In this document: positions 37,923 through 46,581 of the stretch, one piece after another
Layout of the letters: each line of letters starts with the position of its first letter
Position numbering within the stretch: position 1 is the stretch's first letter
Assembly (NCBI GenBank): GCA_036493735.1
Contig: DASXPH010000098.1
Coordinates: 170,910 to 234,909, forward strand
DNA length: 64,000 bases
Direction of reading: 5' to 3'
Origin: AG2 sp036493735
GTDB taxonomy: Bacteria > Gemmatimonadota > Gemmatimonadetes > Gemmatimonadales > Gemmatimonadaceae
The notes under the pieces: generated by a model
Told to the model about the DNA's origin: nothing
Databases searched by the model: none
Seen by the model: only the letters and a program-made list of their open reading frames with translations
Program-made: the position numbers and the translations under genes

Positions 37923-38255
37923 TCACGCCGGCTCGAGGACCTTGAACACGGCCTCGGCGTAGCGTCGCCAGGCCCGCTCCTCCTCGCGGAGAGTGCGGCG
38001 GCCGGCGGCGGTCAGCTTATAGAAGCGTGCGCGGCGATTGTTCTCGGAGAGTCCCCAGCTCGCCTCCACGCTGCCGGCACGCTCCAGCCGGTGGAGCGCT
38101 TTGTAGAGTGGTGCGTCCTCGATCTCGATGACGCCGTCGGTACGCTGCCGGATCCAGCGCGAGACGGCGTACCCGTGCATCTCGCCCCAGACGAGCGCGC
38201 GAAGCACCAGCACGTCGAGCGTCCCCTGCAGCAGTTCGAGCGAATCAGACGCCAT
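37923..38255 (-). CDS. PadR family transcriptional regulator
   Basis: A 110-residue winged-helix regulator. It begins LLQGTLDVLVLRALVWGEMHGYAVSRWIRQRTDG and continues DAPLYKALHRLERAGSVEASWG, the DNA-recognition part, ending with a C-terminal helix ERAWRRYAEAV. This short PadR type is nearly always found in front of ADOP permeases and probably represses or activates them in response to a hydrophobic compound. There is a 4-bp gap to the permease, so it is one transcript. Confidence 0.93.
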   Translation of the reverse strand: MASDSLELLQGTLDVLVLRALVWGEMHGYAVSRWIRQRTDGVIEIEDAPLYKALHRLERAGSVEASWGLSENNRRARFYKLTAAGRRTLREEERAWRRYAEAVFKVLEPA

Positions 38256-38304
38256 ATTCTCCCCGTACTCGGTACGGGGAGTATGTGCTCACGTTTGGAG
38301 GCAG

Positions 38305-38460
38305 TCAAGGTTGGTGGTTAGTGGTTGGTGGTTGGTGGTTGGTGGTTGGTAGTCGGTGACCGGTGATCCGAAGCTCTCAGCTCACAAGCTCACCGTTCAC
38401 CGACCACTGTTCACCGTTCACCGACCGACCACCGACCACTTTCACCCATCACCACCGATC
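38305..38460. repeat. Long G/C-rich-arm inverted element (GGTTGGTGG and GGTGACCGG types)
   Basis: About 150 bp between greA and padR. A G arm of nearly tandem GGTTGGTGGTTGGT words (about 38309-38352) is followed by CGGTGACCGGTGATCC, then a short spacer (AAGCTCTCAGCTCACAAGC). A C arm of CACCGTTCACCGACCAC words and GACCGACCACCGACCAC (about 38390-38440) completes it. It is the longest of the elements in this window and mixes two sequence flavours. The minus-strand reading begins right after the greA stop. Confidence 0.85.
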
Positions 38461-38941
38461 ACGCCTCTTCCGTCGTCGCGCCATGGATGGTCGTCAGATC
38501 GACCACCTTGAGCGTCCGCACCATCGTCGGCAGACGCAGTTGCGTCGTCTCGCCGACTGACTTCCCCAGCAAGGCACGCCCGATCGGAGATGCCATCGTC
38601 ACGTGGCCCTCCTCGAACTCCACCGCGTCGCCGAATACCAGGTGATAGGTCTCCCGCGAACCGGTGCGCTGATCCTCGACCACGACACGCGAACCCAGGC
38701 CGACCTTGTCCGCTGGAATCTGCGACTCGTCGATCTGTGACAATTTGCTCAATCGCTGACGGAGCTGGCCAAGTCGCGCCTGCACGAACTGCTGCCGCTC
38801 CAGGGCGGCCTTGTACTCCGAATTCTCGCGAAGGTCACCGTGCTCGACGGCCTTCCGAATCTCGTTCGGAAGCGTGACGTTGAGCTCGTACTGCAACTTC
38901 TCAACTTCTTCGCCGAGCTTCTGCTTCAATGCTTCGATCAT
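38459..38941 (-). CDS. greA: Transcription elongation factor GreA
   Basis: 160 residues. The N-terminal antiparallel coiled coil (about 5-75) contains EHGDLRENSEYKAALERQQ; its tip acidic pair (D and E) extends into the RNA polymerase secondary channel. The C-terminal FKBP-like domain (about 80-158) shows GSRVVVEDQRTG, VTMASPIGRALLG and LPTMVRTLKVVDL. It promotes cleavage of backtracked RNA. The ATG at 38941 gives the standard length; an upstream TTG adds seven residues but no ribosome site. A GC hairpin plus T-rich tract lies just upstream in the leader. Confidence 0.95.
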   Translation of the reverse strand: MIEALKQKLGEEVEKLQYELNVTLPNEIRKAVEHGDLRENSEYKAALERQQFVQARLGQLRQRLSKLSQIDESQIPADKVGLGSRVVVEDQRTGSRETYHLVFGDAVEFEEGHVTMASPIGRALLGKSVGETTQLRLPTMVRTLKVVDLTTIHGATTEEA

Positions 38942-38954
38942 GTGGGCGCCAAGT

Positions 38955-38998
38955 CCAAACAATACAAAATGGAGCGCCCGGCCGAGGAGGCCGGGCGC
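38955..38998 (-). terminator. Putative attenuator hairpin in greA leader
   Basis: A perfect 10-bp GC stem pairs 38974-38983 with 38989-38998, with a 5-nt loop. On the greA strand it is followed by TCCATTTTGTATTGTTT (about 38957-38973). It ends about 14 nt before the greA start codon. A promoter upstream would place this intrinsic-terminator-like structure inside the 5-prime leader, as an attenuator resembling in principle the greA leader RNA of E. coli. There is no other minus-strand gene upstream to terminate. On the plus strand no T tract follows. Confidence 0.6.
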
Positions 38999-39089
38999 CG
39001 TTACCGCAACGTACGCCTATTCAGATTCTTCCGCAAATGGCGGACCCGTTGGTCGGCCGGGCGCGTGCCACAGCGAGCTAGCTTGTGGA

Positions 39090-39890
39090 ATGATCGAAAT
39101 TCAGTGCTTCGGCAACGTGGAGCGAATCCGGCTCGCGAGCTGGGGCAGTCGGATCGCTGGCATGGACGTGAGCGCCTACCTCGTCGACGGCATCCTCATC
39201 GACAGTGGGTTCCCGCTCGTGCGTCGCGCGCTCGCTCGATTTCTCGACGAGCGACGCGTCGCCGGTGCGATGCTCACGCACTATCACGAAGACCACGCGG
39301 GGAATGCGAGACTGCTCGCCGAGCGCGGCATCCCGATCGCGATGCATCCGCTGACGCAGGACCGGCTGCGCCGCCCCGCGCGCATCCGCGCCTATCGACG
39401 CGTCGTCTGGGGGACGCCGAAGCCGATGCCCGTGGCGCTGCGCGACCTCACGATGCCACCGCTGGAGTTCGTCTTCACCCCCGGCCACAGTCCGGACCAC
39501 CAGATCGTGTGGGACGCGGCGCACGAGACCCTGTTCTCGGGCGATCTCTGGCTCGGCGTCCGCGCGCGCGTGATGCACGAGGACGAAGATCCGTACCAGA
39601 TCATCGACAGCTTACGCGCGGCGCGCGATCTGCGACCGAAGCGGATGTTCGACGCGCACCGCGGCGAAGTGCGCGACCCGATGATGGCCCTTGAGGCAAA
39701 GATCGGTTACCTCGAAGATACCATTGCGTCCATCCGCGCCAAGGCAACCGCCGGCTGGACCGACCGCGCCATATTGCGCGGTGTGCTCGGCGGCGATGAG
39801 GCCGTGGCGCTGGCGTCCCGCGGAGAGTACTCGCGGATGAATCTGGTGAGAGCCGTTAGGCGGAGCGGCGGATTGGCTGCCGACGCTTAA
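39090..39890 (+). CDS. Metallo-beta-lactamase fold hydrolase
   Basis: A 266-residue MBL-fold protein. The first metal motif is THYHEDHAGN (HxHxDH, about 68-77), with later metal ligands FTPGHSPDHQIVW (about 128) and FSGDLWLG (Asp, about 151). A C-terminal helical region follows. The substrate is not obvious; it resembles RNase Z/glyoxalase-like small hydrolases. The ATG at 39090 is chosen since conserved sequence begins directly after. The stop codons of this gene and the convergent deoxyhypusine-synthase-like gene interlock in TTAA (39887-39890). Confidence 0.85.
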   Translation: MIEIQCFGNVERIRLASWGSRIAGMDVSAYLVDGILIDSGFPLVRRALARFLDERRVAGAMLTHYHEDHAGNARLLAERGIPIAMHPLTQDRLRRPARIRAYRRVVWGTPKPMPVALRDLTMPPLEFVFTPGHSPDHQIVWDAAHETLFSGDLWLGVRARVMHEDEDPYQIIDSLRAARDLRPKRMFDAHRGEVRDPMMALEAKIGYLEDTIASIRAKATAGWTDRAILRGVLGGDEAVALASRGEYSRMNLVRAVRRSGGLAADA

Positions 39891-41206
39891 CGATGCATCG
39901 GCAGCGTATCTTCCGTCTCTTCGGCCGCCACCGGATGATGCCCCGATTTCCGGTATTCATTCGTTAGGCGCTCGAGCATCTCCTTTCGCCGATCGTACAG
40001 TCGCTTCAGCGGCCGTCGGGCGTGTCGAGCGTGCGCATACGATGTCAGGAGCGGCAGTGCCACCGTCGAGTCGAGATAACACACGACCGCGTCCGGCAGC
40101 CGATCCGGATCGATCTTGCCCCAGCTCACCGCTTCCGCCGGTGTCGCACCCGACAACCCGCCGGTGTCCGGCCGCGCGTCGGTGATCTGCAGAAAGAAAT
40201 CGTGTCCCTTCTCGTCGATGCCCAGGACTTCCTGAATCTGCGGCTCCGTTTGGAGCATGAAGTTCTTCGGGCTGCCGCCACCGCAGATCACGACCGCCGA
40301 CTTGCCGCGGGTCTTTGCCGTTCCGCGCTTCGCGTCGAGCACGATCGACGCCGTCTCGTTCACATCGAGGTTCGGATCGATGACGCAGCGGTTACCGTCG
40401 AGCGACAGCGCAGCGACGTTCATGCCGATTGACGAGTCCCCCGGAGAGGACGTGTAGATCGGCACCCCTGCGGCGTACGCCGCCGACAGAAGCGACTTCT
40501 GGCCGATGCCAAGGGCGCGTTCCCGTTCACGTACATACTTGCCGCACAGGTAATGGAATTCGGCGCTCGACATGGCGCGCTGAAATTCCTTGCCCTGTAT
40601 GACTGTTCTGAAAAACGCGTCCGTCGACAACAGCACGTCGTAATCGAAGAAGATGTCGTAAATGCGAACGACGCCCTCCTCGCGCAGCACCACATCGGAC
40701 TCTTGCGGATTACCGCGATGCATCGCCAGACCAAGGCCGAAATGGGTGTCGTGATAGAGATTCGCGCCCGTCGAGATGATCCAGTCCACGAACCCACTCT
40801 CGATGAGTGGAATGATCGCGGCCATCCCCAATCCCGCTGGCGTCAGCGCTCCGGTGAGCGTGATACCAACCGTGACATCGGGCTCGAGCATCTTCTGCGT
40901 GAAGAGTTGACAGGCCTCGCGCAGCCGCGCCGCGTTGTAGGCGAGAAAGCTGCCGTCGATCAGTTCCGCGACGCGCTCGCTGCCGTCGATCCGGCGCGGC
41001 TCGATGCGGTCGCCGCGCAAGAACCGGCTCGTCTCGTGCGACGTATGCCTGACGCCGGAGCGCTCGCGCTCCTCGGCGGCCCGCTTTTGCTCGGCCTTCG
41101 GTCCCGCTGCCGACGCGCGCTTCGCCGTACCGTGGCGCGACGACTTGAACCCGCCGCGCTCGCGGCCGTCGCCGCGCGATGACTTTCCGTTCTTCTTACT
41201 CGCCAT
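39887..41206 (-). CDS. Deoxyhypusine synthase family protein
   Basis: 439 residues. A disordered, Lys/Arg-rich N-terminus (about 1-70) precedes the deoxyhypusine-synthase Rossmann core: GITLTGALTPAGLG, IISTGANLYHDTHF, IYTSSPGDSSIG, SAVVICGGGSPKNF (Lys at the position that forms the imine) and TGGLSGATPAEAVSWGKI. Bacteria lack eIF5A; relatives make homospermidine or other polyamine conjugates. The catalytic Lys is retained, so an enzyme is likely. The LOG-type gene lies 24 bp upstream on the same strand. Confidence 0.88.
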   Translation of the reverse strand: MASKKNGKSSRGDGRERGGFKSSRHGTAKRASAAGPKAEQKRAAEERERSGVRHTSHETSRFLRGDRIEPRRIDGSERVAELIDGSFLAYNAARLREACQLFTQKMLEPDVTVGITLTGALTPAGLGMAAIIPLIESGFVDWIISTGANLYHDTHFGLGLAMHRGNPQESDVVLREEGVVRIYDIFFDYDVLLSTDAFFRTVIQGKEFQRAMSSAEFHYLCGKYVRERERALGIGQKSLLSAAYAAGVPIYTSSPGDSSIGMNVAALSLDGNRCVIDPNLDVNETASIVLDAKRGTAKTRGKSAVVICGGGSPKNFMLQTEPQIQEVLGIDEKGHDFFLQITDARPDTGGLSGATPAEAVSWGKIDPDRLPDAVVCYLDSTVALPLLTSYAHARHARRPLKRLYDRRKEMLERLTNEYRKSGHHPVAAEETEDTLPMHR

Positions 41207-41230
41207 GGTCGCCCGCCATTTCGAACTTGC

Positions 41231-42352
41231 TCATCGGAGACGGTCGATCCCGCCGCCCGCCGCGCGCTGGTTGCGGCCGACCTGCTCGCGCGGCTGAATC
41301 GCCCGTTGCTGCGACTCGTAGGCCTCGATCACCGCCGACGCGGCCTCGTGCGGATCGTCCGTCAACAGGATCAGGTTGAGATCGCCGGGCGAGATCTTGC
41401 GCTCGCCGAGCACGCGCGATTGGAGCCAGCGAATCAGGCCAGCCCAGTAGTGCCGACCGAACATGATCACCGGGAACTGATAGATCTTCCCCGTCTGGAT
41501 CAGCGTCAGCGCCTCGAATGCCTCGTCGAGGGTGCCGAAGCCGCCCGGAAAGATGATGAAGGCGTTTGAATACTTGATAAACATCGTCTTCCGCACGAAG
41601 AAGTAGCGGAAGTTGATGAGCGTATCGACATACGGATTCGCGCCCTGCTCGAACGGCAGCTCGATGTTGCAGCCGATCGATCGGCCGCCACCGTCGCGCG
41701 CGCCCTTGTTCGCTGCTTCCATGATACCAGGGCCCGCGCCGGTGATGATCGCGAAGCCGGCCTCGGCTAGCAGTCGAGCCGTCTCTTGCGCGAGCTGGTA
41801 CTGCGGATCGTCGGGATGCGTTCGGGCGGATCCGAAGATCGTCACACCCTTCGTGACCGTCGCGAGGTTGTCGAAGCCCTCGATGAACTCGCCCATGATG
41901 CGCATCACACGCCACGGATCCGTGCGTGTGAAGTCGGCGGCCTCGGTCGGGGCCTGCAGCAGCTTCTCGTCTTCGGTAACGGGACCGATATAGCTGCGAA
42001 TCGAATCGTCGATGATGCGCGTTGCGCCCGACGCGCGCGAGGCGGTCTTCTCGGATGGAGGCGTGCGTCCGGCAGCTCGGTGGCCAGCCTCCGTGCGCTC
42101 CTTCAGATACTCTTGCGCCTCGATCGCGGCCGCCGCGAGCAGCTGCGGATCGGATCGCTTGCCGGACGCCGTGCGCGGCGATCGGCGTCGCTGACGAGGC
42201 TCCTTTCGCCGCTCAACGTGCGATCTCGCGCCTTGATCCGACGACGCGATGCGCTCTTCGACTGCTTCCGCCGACAGCGTCGGCTTGGTCTGACCCGCCT
42301 TTTGTCGCGACTTCGCGCCGCGCACGCCGTTACTCTTGTTTCTGGATGGCAT
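41231..42352 (-). CDS. LOG-family (TIGR00730-like) nucleotide phosphoribohydrolase
   Basis: 373 residues. An Arg/Ser-rich N-terminal region (about 1-130) is followed by the Rossmann-like LOG domain (about 160-340): VTIFGSARTHPDD, GAGPGIMEAANKGA, FRYFFVRKTMFIKYSNAFIIFPGG and the signature PGGFGTLDEAFEAL. LOG proteins release ribose-5-phosphate from nucleotide 5-monophosphates; the old annotation is lysine decarboxylase. The ATG at 42352 is preferred over a longer frame because the extra residues are not conserved. It is co-directional with the deoxyhypusine-synthase-like gene, 24 bp apart. Confidence 0.9.
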   Translation of the reverse strand: MPSRNKSNGVRGAKSRQKAGQTKPTLSAEAVEERIASSDQGARSHVERRKEPRQRRRSPRTASGKRSDPQLLAAAAIEAQEYLKERTEAGHRAAGRTPPSEKTASRASGATRIIDDSIRSYIGPVTEDEKLLQAPTEAADFTRTDPWRVMRIMGEFIEGFDNLATVTKGVTIFGSARTHPDDPQYQLAQETARLLAEAGFAIITGAGPGIMEAANKGARDGGGRSIGCNIELPFEQGANPYVDTLINFRYFFVRKTMFIKYSNAFIIFPGGFGTLDEAFEALTLIQTGKIYQFPVIMFGRHYWAGLIRWLQSRVLGERKISPGDLNLILLTDDPHEAASAVIEAYESQQRAIQPREQVGRNQRAAGGGIDRLR

Positions 42353-42543
42353 TACAGATCGGATGTGACATGGCGAGCGGAACCGAGGTCCGCGAACGCG
42401 GGCGAAGAATGACGACAAGTCTATCGGGCTCGGGGGGCCATTCGCCAGCAACTTTGCCGGTGTTGTCTGACAGAAGGGATCGCGGCTTGCGTTAAGCTGC
42501 CTCGTCCAAGCCTTCACAACGACTCAATTCTGCTGATATCGAC

Positions 42544-43977
42544 GTGCCCGTCATCATCATCATCGCCGACGGCGTACGTCCCGACACGCTGGACGCCGCG
42601 CTCACGAGCGATCGGCGGGCCGCGATCGCCCCCGCGATCGCGCGCCTCCGCGAGGAAGGGGCGTTTCACACCGTCACGTCGTGCTTTCCCACGGTCACCG
42701 GTCCAGCGTACGCGCCCTTCCTCATGGGGCGGTATCCTGGCGCCATCGGTCTGCCGGGGCTTCGCTGGTTCGACCGCAGCCGTGCGACGTGCTCGTTCCC
42801 GACGTTCTCGCGTAGCTATGTCGGCCATCAGATGCGCCGCGTCGACCGCGACCTCGATCCGTCCGCGCCGACTCTTTTCGAGCTGTCCGAGCGCAGCGTC
42901 GGCGCGTTGAGCGTCATCAGCCGCGGGCTGCCGGCGCGCGACCGCGTGGCGACGTCGACGGCGCGCGTCGCGCGAACGCACTTCACCGGCAATCTCAACG
43001 GTTGGCTCGACATCGACCGCGACATCGTCGAGGAAGTCGTTAGGCGCATCCGCGATGAGCGGCCGGAGTTCGTCTTCGCCGCATTGACGGGCATCGACAA
43101 GAGCTCCCACGCCCGTGGCCACGACGCGCCGATCGTCGGCGACGCGATTGGCATCGTCGACGAGCTCGTCGCGCGCATTCGCGCCGACGCCGAGGCACTC
43201 GGCTACTGGGACGACACGCACGTGTGGATCACGAGCGACCACGGTCACTCGCCGGTGCGCGCCCACGACGACCTGGCGCGCGGCATCGCCCAGCTCGGAC
43301 TGCGCGTCATGTCGCATCCGTGGGTGCTCACGCTCCTGCCGCAAGTAGCGGTGATGGTGAGCGGAAATGCGATGGCGCATGTCTACGTGGAGCTCGAGCA
43401 ACGCCGTCGTCCGCTATGGGCCGCTCTGCGGCGCCGCTGGGAGCCGTTCGCCAACGAACTGCTCGCGCGTCCGTCGGTGGATCTGATGCTGCTACCTAAC
43501 GAGCATCGCGCCTGCGAGGTGCGGTCGCGCGATCGAGGGACGGCCGTGGTGTCGGTGAAGGGCGATCGCTTCAGCTATCGTCGGCAGAGCGGGGATCCCC
43601 TCGGTATCGGCGCGGATCTCCGCCACGTGGACGCCCGCGACGCGTACGACGCGACGATGGACAGCGATTATCCGGATGCCGTCGTGCAGATCGCGACGAT
43701 CGCCAGCGCGCCACGCGCCGGCGACGTCATTCTGTCCGCGGCGCGAGACTGGGATTTCCGGGCGCGTTACGAGCCGATTCCCCATGTGAGCTCGCACGGC
43801 GCGCTGCACCGGGAGCACATGCTGGTGCCCCTCGTCGTCAACCGCCCACCCGTGCGCACGCCGCGTCGCACGGTGGACGTGATGCCCAGCGCCCTTGCAG
43901 CGTTAGGCATCGAGGCTCCGGCCGGGCTGGACGGAACGTCCTTCATCGAGCGGGTACGTCGAACGCGGGCCGCCTAG
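42544..43977 (+). CDS. Alkaline phosphatase/nucleotide pyrophosphatase-type phosphodiesterase
   Basis: A 477-residue alkaline-phosphatase-superfamily enzyme without a signal peptide. The first metal Asp lies in IIIADGVRPD and the nucleophile Thr in FPTVTGPAYAPFLMGRYP (about 48-65). Further metal ligands lie in GIDKSSHARGHD and ITSDHGHSPV, and a C-terminal VSSHGALHREH block. This resembles the type I phosphodiesterase/nucleotide pyrophosphatase group that cleaves phosphodiesters. The start is a GTG at 42544 after about 190 bp of divergent region from the LOG gene. The inverted element begins right after its stop. Confidence 0.87.
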   Translation: MPVIIIIADGVRPDTLDAALTSDRRAAIAPAIARLREEGAFHTVTSCFPTVTGPAYAPFLMGRYPGAIGLPGLRWFDRSRATCSFPTFSRSYVGHQMRRVDRDLDPSAPTLFELSERSVGALSVISRGLPARDRVATSTARVARTHFTGNLNGWLDIDRDIVEEVVRRIRDERPEFVFAALTGIDKSSHARGHDAPIVGDAIGIVDELVARIRADAEALGYWDDTHVWITSDHGHSPVRAHDDLARGIAQLGLRVMSHPWVLTLLPQVAVMVSGNAMAHVYVELEQRRRPLWAALRRRWEPFANELLARPSVDLMLLPNEHRACEVRSRDRGTAVVSVKGDRFSYRRQSGDPLGIGADLRHVDARDAYDATMDSDYPDAVVQIATIASAPRAGDVILSAARDWDFRARYEPIPHVSSHGALHREHMLVPLVVNRPPVRTPRRTVDVMPSALAALGIEAPAGLDGTSFIERVRRTRAA

Positions 43978-44071
43978 AACGGCGAACGGTGGCGAACGGT
44001 GGTCGGTGGTCGGTAGTTGTCAGTTCACCGTTTACCGACCACAGTTCACCGACCACCGATCACCGACGACC
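43978..44071. repeat. G/C-rich-arm inverted element (GGTCGGTGG type) between co-directional genes
   Basis: The G arm (about 43983-44015: GGCGAACGGTGG, GGTGGTCGGTGGTCGG) starts just after the stop at 43977. The C arm (about 44025-44070: CACCGTTTACCGACCAC, CACCGACCACCGATCACC) ends just before the next start codon at 44072. The arms pair imperfectly over about 40 bp, and there is no T tract. A candidate ribosome site for the next gene lies inside or beyond the C arm, which is unusual. Confidence 0.8.
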
Positions 44072-44317
44072 ATGTCCTGGCTCGGCCTTTCCCTCCGACT
44101 CGCCCTGCGCACGCTCCGCGACCCGGCGCTCGCACCAGCCCTCATCCGGGTCGGGTGGCGCTTTCGCCGCCGGCGCTGGTTCCGTCGGCCGCCCTTTCTG
44201 CCGATCCCCGACGGCAAGTACCTGCGGTGGCGAATGCTCACGGCCTACGGCGATCCGGATGCAGTCCCGTCACCGGACGATGTCGCTCGTTATGCAAAAT
44301 GGGCGGTGCGCGGATGA
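44072..44317 (+). CDS. Conserved hypothetical protein, 81 aa, upstream of queG
   Basis: 81 residues, Arg- and Trp-rich. An N-terminal amphipathic helical stretch (WLGLSLRLALRTLRDP) precedes RRRRWFRRPPFLPIPD, YLRWRMLTAYGDPD and a C-terminal VARYAKWAVRG. It is basic and could contact RNA or membrane; I do not recognise a family. Its stop overlaps the queG start codon (ATGA), so the two are translationally coupled. The start ATG at 44072 lies right after the C arm of the inverted element. It is probably a real conserved gene. Confidence 0.6.
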   Translation: MSWLGLSLRLALRTLRDPALAPALIRVGWRFRRRRWFRRPPFLPIPDGKYLRWRMLTAYGDPDAVPSPDDVARYAKWAVRG

Positions 44318-45369
44318 GCGCGACTGTCGAGCGCTCGCTCGAGACGCGCATCAAAGCCCAGGCATTCGGGCTCGGCTTCGACCTGGCCGGTATCGCCTCG
44401 CTCGGACCGGCCGATACCGCCGACGCCTTCGACGAGTGGCTCGCCGAGGGCTACGGTGGGACGATGGAGTACCTGCCCCGAGGCCGCGACAAGCGACACG
44501 ACTCACGACTCCCGGTGCCCGGCAGCACATCGGCCGTCGTCGTTGCCATGAACTATGGCGGCCGCGAACCGGACGGCCCCGTGGCTCGATACGCGCGCGG
44601 CGACGACTATCACGACGTGATGCTCGGAAGGCTGCGCGCGCTCCACCACTGGATGAACGAGGAGGCTGGACGGCCGGTTCTCGGCAAGGCGTACGTGGAC
44701 ACGGGACCGCTCCTCGAGCGCGACCTCGCCCGACGCGCTGGCCTCGGCTGGTTCGGCAAGAACACGAACCTGATCAATCCCTCGTCAGGTTCGTTCTTCT
44801 TTCTCGGCGCCCTTCTCGTCGACCTCGAGCTCCTCGCGGACACACCGTTCGCGGCCGACCGCTGCGGCAGCTGCCGGCGATGCCTGGATGCCTGTCCAAC
44901 CAGCGCGTTCGTCGCGCCGCGGGTGCTCGACGCCACGCGTTGCATCTCCTATCTCACGATCGAGCTGCGAGACTCCATTCCCGCTGAGCTGCGCGAAGGC
45001 ATCGGCGACCGACTGTACGGCTGTGACATCTGCCAGACGTGTTGTCCCTGGAATATCAGCTTCGCTCGCGATCTCACCGAAGCGGCGTTCGCGCCACGCG
45101 AGGCCGTCGCTGGCCGGGATGCACGCACTCTCGCGCACGAGCTGTTGGCCATGTCGCGCGAGGAGTTCAGTCGAGAGTTCAAAGGCTCACCGATGAAGCG
45201 CGCGAAGTTGCGAGGGCTGCAGCGCAACGCAGCGGTGGTGCTCGGCAACATCGGGGGCGAGGAGGAGCGAAGCATGTTGGAGCGCGCGCTCGAGCACGAG
45301 GAGCCGCTCGTGCGTGAGCACGCCGCGTGGGCGCTCGAGCAACTCGCCGCGCGACGCTGTCGCGCATAG
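44314..45369 (+). CDS. queG: Epoxyqueuosine reductase
   Basis: A 351-residue QueG. An N-terminal cobalamin-binding flavodoxin-like domain contains AQAFGLGFDLAGIAS and RYARGDDYHDV. Two [4Fe-4S] sites lie in CGSCRRCLDACP and CDICQTCCPW. The C-terminal HEAT-like repeat (about 290-345: LRGLQRNAAVVLGN, LEHEEPLVREHAAWAL) binds tRNA. It reduces epoxyqueuosine to queuosine in tRNA wobble position 34. The start at 44314 overlaps the preceding stop by ATGA. No other queuosine gene is in the window. Confidence 0.93.
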   Translation: MSATVERSLETRIKAQAFGLGFDLAGIASLGPADTADAFDEWLAEGYGGTMEYLPRGRDKRHDSRLPVPGSTSAVVVAMNYGGREPDGPVARYARGDDYHDVMLGRLRALHHWMNEEAGRPVLGKAYVDTGPLLERDLARRAGLGWFGKNTNLINPSSGSFFFLGALLVDLELLADTPFAADRCGSCRRCLDACPTSAFVAPRVLDATRCISYLTIELRDSIPAELREGIGDRLYGCDICQTCCPWNISFARDLTEAAFAPREAVAGRDARTLAHELLAMSREEFSREFKGSPMKRAKLRGLQRNAAVVLGNIGGEEERSMLERALEHEEPLVREHAAWALEQLAARRCRA

Positions 45370-45393
45370 CGGCAGGAGGTTAGCATCCGCGTC

Positions 45394-46503
45394 ATGTCAG
45401 TCCATCATCTTCGTAATCACCTCGTCGCGCTCGCCGCGCTCGTCATGGCGGCTGGGTGCGTGAGCGTCCAACACCGGCGGCCGAACATCGAGCACGTCTT
45501 CGTCATCCTGCTCGAGAACAAGGGGTACGACACGACGTTCCGCGTCGGTAGCGACGCCCCGTACCTGGCGGACACATTGACGAGGCAAGGTGCCCTCCTC
45601 CGGCAGTTCTATGGCATCGGCCACTTCAGTCTCGACAACTATATCGCTCTGGTGAGCGGCATGGCTCCCACGATGCAGACGCAGTCCGATTGCTTCCAGT
45701 ACGACGATTTCGTCGAGACGGGAATCGCCGAGTACGGTCAGCCCATAGGGACTGGCTGCGTGTATCCGGCGCACGTGCAGACCGTCGCCAATCAGCTCGC
45801 GGCCACGCACCGCACGTGGGCCGGCTACATGGAGGATATGGGCAACGACCCTGCGCGCGAATCGGCACGTTGCGGCCACGCCGTGATCGGGCAGGTGGAT
45901 CCGACCGAGCGCGCCACGCCTAACGACGAGTACGCGGCGAAGCACGATCCGTTCGTTTACTTCCATGCGATCATCGACTCGGCGTCCTGTCAGACGAATG
46001 TCGTATCCCTGACGGAGCTGGAGAGCGCGCTCCGGACGACTGATCGCACGCCGAATTTCGTCTTCATCGCGCCCAACCTCTGTCACGACGGACACGATCA
46101 ACCCTGCATCAACCACGAGCCGGGCGGACTCGAGTCCGCCGACGCATTCCTCCGTTTTTGGGTACCGATCATCACGAGCTCGCCCGCGTTCCGAGCCAAC
46201 GGTCTACTGGTCATCACCTTCGACGAGTCGATTGGCCTCGACGCTACCGCCTGCTGCGACGAGCCAACGGGACCGAACACGAAGAAGCCTGGATTCAATG
46301 GCCCAGGCGGCGGTCGAATTGGCGCCGTCGTGTTGTCGCCGTTCGTTGCACCGGGCACCGTCTCGGACGTCCCCTACAATCACTACTCGTTGCTTCGGAC
46401 CGTCGAGGACATCTTTGGCCTGTCGCATCTCGGGTATGCGGGCCTAACGGGGCTGCGGCCGTTCGGTGCCGATGTCTTCACGCGACCGAAGGGAAGCGAG
46501 TAG
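45394..46503 (+). CDS. Phosphoesterase family lipoprotein (acid phosphatase/phospholipase C-like)
   Basis: A 369-residue secreted enzyme. The signal ends in MAAGC, a lipobox with Cys22. Motifs of the phosphoesterase family (PF04185-type) are VFVILLENKGYDTTF (about 36-50), FYGIGHFSLDNYIALVSG, NFVFIAPNLCHDGHD, LLVITFDESIG, and RIGAVVLSPFVAPGT with NHYSLLRTVEDIFGL. Family members hydrolyse phosphate esters or phospholipids outside the cell. The start ATG has GGCAGGAGG at about 14 nt upstream. It is followed by a lipoprotein gene after 78 bp. Confidence 0.88.
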   Translation: MSVHHLRNHLVALAALVMAAGCVSVQHRRPNIEHVFVILLENKGYDTTFRVGSDAPYLADTLTRQGALLRQFYGIGHFSLDNYIALVSGMAPTMQTQSDCFQYDDFVETGIAEYGQPIGTGCVYPAHVQTVANQLAATHRTWAGYMEDMGNDPARESARCGHAVIGQVDPTERATPNDEYAAKHDPFVYFHAIIDSASCQTNVVSLTELESALRTTDRTPNFVFIAPNLCHDGHDQPCINHEPGGLESADAFLRFWVPIITSSPAFRANGLLVITFDESIGLDATACCDEPTGPNTKKPGFNGPGGGRIGAVVLSPFVAPGTVSDVPYNHYSLLRTVEDIFGLSHLGYAGLTGLRPFGADVFTRPKGSE

Positions 46504-46581
46504 CTTCGCCGCTGGCTCGGGGTGATGGCCCCAGCTCGGCCTCAAACTGCGTTTACACCATGTCTCCAACCTCACGAGGCC

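Noticed and set aside
38305..38460. CRISPR array from tandem GGTTGGTGG words
   Set aside because: Repeats are short and without unique spacers; arms are complementary, so it is an inverted element.
44072..44317. QueG start placed upstream at 44017
   Set aside because: Conserved QueG sequence starts after 44314, and the upstream frame is out of phase with the small coupled gene.
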